64,000 nt of DNA from Protula sp. h YS-2021. Its lineage: Eukaryota > Annelida > Polychaeta > Sabellida > Serpulidae. Every line of letters begins with the position of its first letter. Position 1 is the first letter of the stretch. The notes beneath the pieces are model-generated. The model had not been told where the DNA came from. It saw only the letters and a program-made list of their open reading frames with translations, and searched no databases. The stretch is taken from positions 93,364,015 to 93,428,014 of the forward strand of contig OX457027.1 of assembly GCA_949752745.1 (NCBI GenBank), read 5' to 3'. The translations under genes were made by a program, and so were the position numbers. Below, piece after piece: positions 60,240 to 64,000 of this stretch.

Positions 60240-60404
60240 GCATATACTGTTTCACGAGTCACGGTTGCTTACAAAAATACAAGACCACTTGAATATACCG
60301 AAAACATTCAAGTTAAATCTTCAACACTTACTTACTTAAGAAAAACTTTATTTCCTCTTCATGTTCACATATATAAAATACCCGACACATTTCTCAGATT
60401 TTGC
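60240..60404 (+). pseudogene. Truncated GPCR relic fragment
   Basis: Aligns with 47,940-48,105 (starting GTTTCACGAGTCACGGTTG) and stops at GATTTTGC, where DIRS-like sequence begins. The helix-7/helix-8 part is absent. Confidence 0.45.
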
Positions 60405-61430
60405 CTTTCTCAATGCATCCCTTTCCAAACTTCATCGTTAGCCAACTGCGGTTACTTCCGAAAAAGGAACTTGGATCTTTCCGTCTCATTCACGATCTTA
60501 GCCGCCCTGTTGAATCAAGTGTTATCTCCTTTATTTCGGATGAGTATGCAGCGGTGAAATATAAATCATTGGTTTTGCTATGTGGATGTGGGGCACTCAT
60601 TGAAAAGCGGATATTAGGGATGACTTCAGGATCCTGCCGGTATACCCTCGGGCGTATGCCTTGCTCGCTTTCAAGTTGCAGAACCGTTATTAATATTAAG
60701 TGCTGGTCATGGGTTGCCGAATGAGCTGCCAAACAAGCGAACGTTTTAGTTGTGCATTACAATGGACTTTTGTCATATTTACAATTTTCGTATGGTTAGT
60801 CACATTTTAGACGATTTCATTTTTTTATCCCAAGCAGGTAGTTTTGAATGTATTCGTGGCTTACAGTCAATTTTCTCGTTAGCGAAATTTATTGCCCTTT
60901 CCCCCTAAACGTTAAAAATGCAGCTGTCATCAAGTCGTGTAATTCTTCACGGTATCATTATTGATACATTAAAGGCTCCTATCATAATTAGAACATTCTT
61001 AAGCACGTCAGAGGTTAAATTACGTGACTTATTGAAATTAGTTGGCCTTCTTAATTTCTATTGGTAAGTGTATTAAGCAAGATCGAGCTTTTTTGCGACG
61101 CCTGTGGGATTTAACTTCCGACCATAACACCAAAATGCCTCGATAACTTAGTGATGTTATCAAAAGATGCGAAATAAGACTTATTAACATGGGCAGCTGT
61201 TTGTGACATCTTTCAAAGGCTCATCTGTTGCGTGAAGAGAGGTGGATTACTACACAAGCATTACATTTGTTTACTGACGCCAGTACCACTGTGGGATATT
61301 CTTTGCAATAAACAGTGGTTTTATGGTACGTGGCCATCGACTTTTTTACACGTCGGCATCCTTATTCCAGAATTTTTTGTTGGGCTTTTCTTTGGATTTT
61401 TGGGGATTCTATTGAAAACGGCTTAGTGTA
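60405..61430 (+). mobile_element. DIRS-like retrotransposon RT-RNase H fragment, decayed
   Basis: The first open piece (60,401-60,724) shows HPFPNFIVSQLRLLPKKELG, then FRLIHDLSRP, the opening of DIRS-type RT. Further RT blocks follow in broken frames, including the place of HILDD near 60,810. From about 61,230 comes an RNase H part with QALHLFTDASTTVGYSL, FYGTWP and PEFF. It extends past the point where the unit-1 copy is cut by the CR1-like LINE. No tyrosine recombinase or terminal repeats were found. Confidence 0.7.
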
Positions 61431-61629
61431 TAGTATAAAGATATTAATATACGTTGGCAAGGTATAATTTATAATCAATAATTGTATATTGAGTTTACGT
61501 GAGTATAATATTCAAGCCTGTTATTAAAATTAATCCCACATGTACGGTTATTTTATAAAGTCTCGTTTCCAATTGCCTGCATAAATGCAATTCCAGGTCT
61601 GCAAAAAAGGCCTAGTTCTATTTATGCGG

Positions 61630-61757
61630 AATCAGGATATCGTCACTGCCATCTCCATTGAAGACCCTGATATAGATTCTTTTGTATGTCAAATTACACA
61701 TCCCAATGGCCTCTTCTCAGCTGGATTTCATAAATACATTCGGGCCTCAGTCTGTAA
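61630..61757 (-). pseudogene. Decayed A-type exon of the third paralogue
   Basis: The minus strand after a TTTACAG acceptor resembles exons 6 and 10: NVFMKSS, a TGA in place of the Trp, EEAIGMC, then IRVFNGDGSDDILI. The calcium loop has kept NGDGSDD. At least two stops are present. Confidence 0.65.
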
Positions 61758-62082
61758 ATGACAACAAAGTTAAATGGTTCAGTGTAATTTAAGTAAAAAC
61801 TACTCGATTGCATGAACAAAGGTAATGAAGATCCCCTTATCTTAAAAATGTTTATGTTATAATGTATCAAACTGTGTAATCCAGTCAGATTTTGTCCTGT
61901 TTTAAAGAAACACGATTATTTGCTATAACGAAACAGAATTGTGTATTAATTTAACAAGAAATTGACGGAATGATGATATTATGGCTACGTGGATGATACT
62001 TACACTGATACTGATCCTGCTGCTGATGCAACGTCTGCTGGTGATAGCGATGAAGCTGGTGATTATGATAATGATAATGACC

Positions 62083-62412
<330 letters not shown>

Positions 62413-63668
62413 CTTAGTTATCATTCATCAGCGACGTGCAGTTAATTCATTAAACCTATAACTTACATCTATTTGACTTTTCTTGACTCATTTTCTTATC
62501 TTGTGTGCATGAGGCAGCACATGCATATGATTGTTATAAACACATAACTTTTTATATGATCTGTAAAATATCCAGATTTGATATAAGCAACACCAACTAT
62601 TTCCTTTTTTTAACTTAGACAGATATACATTTTAATCGATCAGTTAATATTTGGAAAGAAAACTTTGTTTAAAAGAAGTAGAGTAACTTTTGTGTTTGTA
62701 TTTTGCAGAATATCGTTAGTAAGAGCTTAGTTATTTGAGTCTTTTTATGACAGTTGTAGCTGCACTTTTGCTTACCACAAGCTTATAGAGACAAAATTCA
62801 AATTACAATACGTTTACACGAAACAAATGTCAGATTTTATATCACTTATAAGGTTTTTTGCTGTCACGAATCTATTTTTTATAAACATGTTAGATGTAGA
62901 TTTAATCTTAAAAGTTTTTAAATAAAAGCTTATGGTTATTGGCAGGGGTCGGGGTGAAAAGATAGTGTGTCTGAAGCAAATTTAAAGTGGATATGTACGT
63001 TATTGTTTTAAAACCTAATCATTTTTAAGTCGAGTTAACTAAGTGAAAGGATTTGGGTTCAAACCGTATCAGGCATACCTTTAGACCATTTTATTGTTTG
63101 ATACATCGTTAATTACGGAAAATTACATAGATAAAAACATAGTAGAACACACAGACCTTTCACTCCCTATGTCAATTAAAATTGCTAGTTATGTGATTCT
63201 ACATATGACTGTGACTACATATAACTACAGTGTATATAATTTTCCACGTCATAGCATTATAGCATTCATTATATGAATCTATACGCTATATGTTATTCTA
63301 CATTACCGTTTAGAATTAAAATGTTCCATCGGGAGCTCTCAACACTTTCTACCATTTTCACCTTTCCACAGTTCAACAAAAATTGTGCAGTAATGCAAAA
63401 AAACTACCGAAATGGCAATGCATAATGCTTCTAGACTGCTAATTGTAAGGAATAAATGCAATAAAAAGCTAAATATGACTGCAATTGAATTTGACATGGA
63501 ATCCTTACGAAATCATTAACAAATTATATATTTTGTTCTTAGCTCCTATGAACAGTTTTGCCATATTTCCTTATTTCGGTAAAATCAGGATAGGATTTCG
63601 TAATGAGTCAGGGATGGTAGAAGAAAGATATTTTAAAAGGAATACGCATTGATAATTGTTTGCTTTAC
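62413..63668. other. Unit-3 flank without recognised gene
   Basis: Paralogous to 30.0-31.34 kb, closer to unit 2 than to unit 1 in shared small changes. No gene was recognised. Confidence 0.5.
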
Positions 63669-63830
63669 CTATGTGTATCCGCCCAGATGCACTTGCGTAT
63701 GTTCCTGAGACATCACATAATAGTGCTAAAAGTAGTTGACTCTGGTTTGCTCGAAAGTTAGCCGAAAAACAAGTTTCTATACCTTGGCAAGAAATTGCAC
63801 ACTCAGGTGATGACAACAACAGATACGATT
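63669..63830 (-). pseudogene. Cysteine-rich PAN/apple-like exon, unit 3
   Basis: The same exon as at 31,342-31,520, with the GTAAAGC donor at the same place. It reads CAISCQGIETCFSANFRANQ but then has Ser where unit 2 has Cys, and a small insertion with a stop upstream breaks the frame at the exon's 5' end. The third Cys, lost in unit 2 (ETY), is kept here (ETC). Confidence 0.45.
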
Positions 63831-64000
63831 TCTACTATTTTACCAGATCCAATTTTCTCTCTTTCCACTTTGTATGTTTGCTCTACAAAGCTTTGTGTTT
63901 CACAAAAAAGTACTATCTCTGATGTTAAAATGCAGTATAGAACTACTTTAATTATTTCCATGGTGTGAAATTCTTGTTAGAATTTTTACTATGTGGTCTG

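Noticed and set aside
60490..60732. Minus-strand frames at 60,490-60,732 and 25,361-25,616
   Set aside because: They are antisense to the DIRS-like RT fragments, whose plus-strand motifs are clear.

Overview
The window reads as a eukaryotic nuclear genome, most likely a lophotrochozoan and perhaps a bivalve mollusc (inference only). It is AT-rich, with spliced GT-AG genes, abundant TA, CA and GAT microsatellites, and L1/Tx1-like, CR1-like, DIRS-like and Ty3/gypsy retroelements. There are no bacterial operons.

The main content is a tandemly duplicated minus-strand gene. I could follow each copy exon by exon through 17 exons. Copy 1 runs from 18,792 down to 7,794 and copy 2 from 44,458 down to 33,426. 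Each predicts a secreted protein of about 665-670 residues: a signal peptide followed by 12 repeats of about 53 residues. Each repeat carries a calcium-loop-like DxNGDxxxD motif (FG-GAP/VCBS-like) and, in 11 of 12, a cysteine pair (GWC...LCH). Exons 2-17 are four repetitions of one four-exon cassette with intron phases 1-2, 2-1, 1-2, 2-1. Copy 1 is intact as read. Copy 2 has a one-base deletion at the start of exon 9. A decayed third relative lies at 58.2-61.8 kb and an isolated decayed exon at 23.1 kb.

The duplication unit is large. It starts near a GAT microsatellite (0.6, 29.2 and 62.1 kb), continues through a cysteine-rich PAN/apple-like exon (2.5/6.3, 31.4 and 63.7 kb), then the repeat gene, then a GPCR C-terminus relic (23.3 and 48.2 kb). 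Unit 3 is only entered at the right edge. Mobile elements explain most length differences between units: an L1/Tx1-like LINE (2.55-6.27 kb) splits the PAN-like exon of unit 1; a DNA element with CCCAGCAGG termini (20.3-22.5 kb) sits in unit 1 and is absent from unit 2; a DIRS-like fragment adjoins a CR1-like LINE (25.0-28.9 kb); and a chromodomain Ty3/gypsy element with an env-like third ORF region (48.7-56.7 kb) sits in unit 2, with an abnormal 3' end that repeats flanking host DNA.

No tRNA, rRNA or CRISPR array was recognised. Exon joins come from splice signals, phase continuity and repeat homology read by eye; no transcript data were available.
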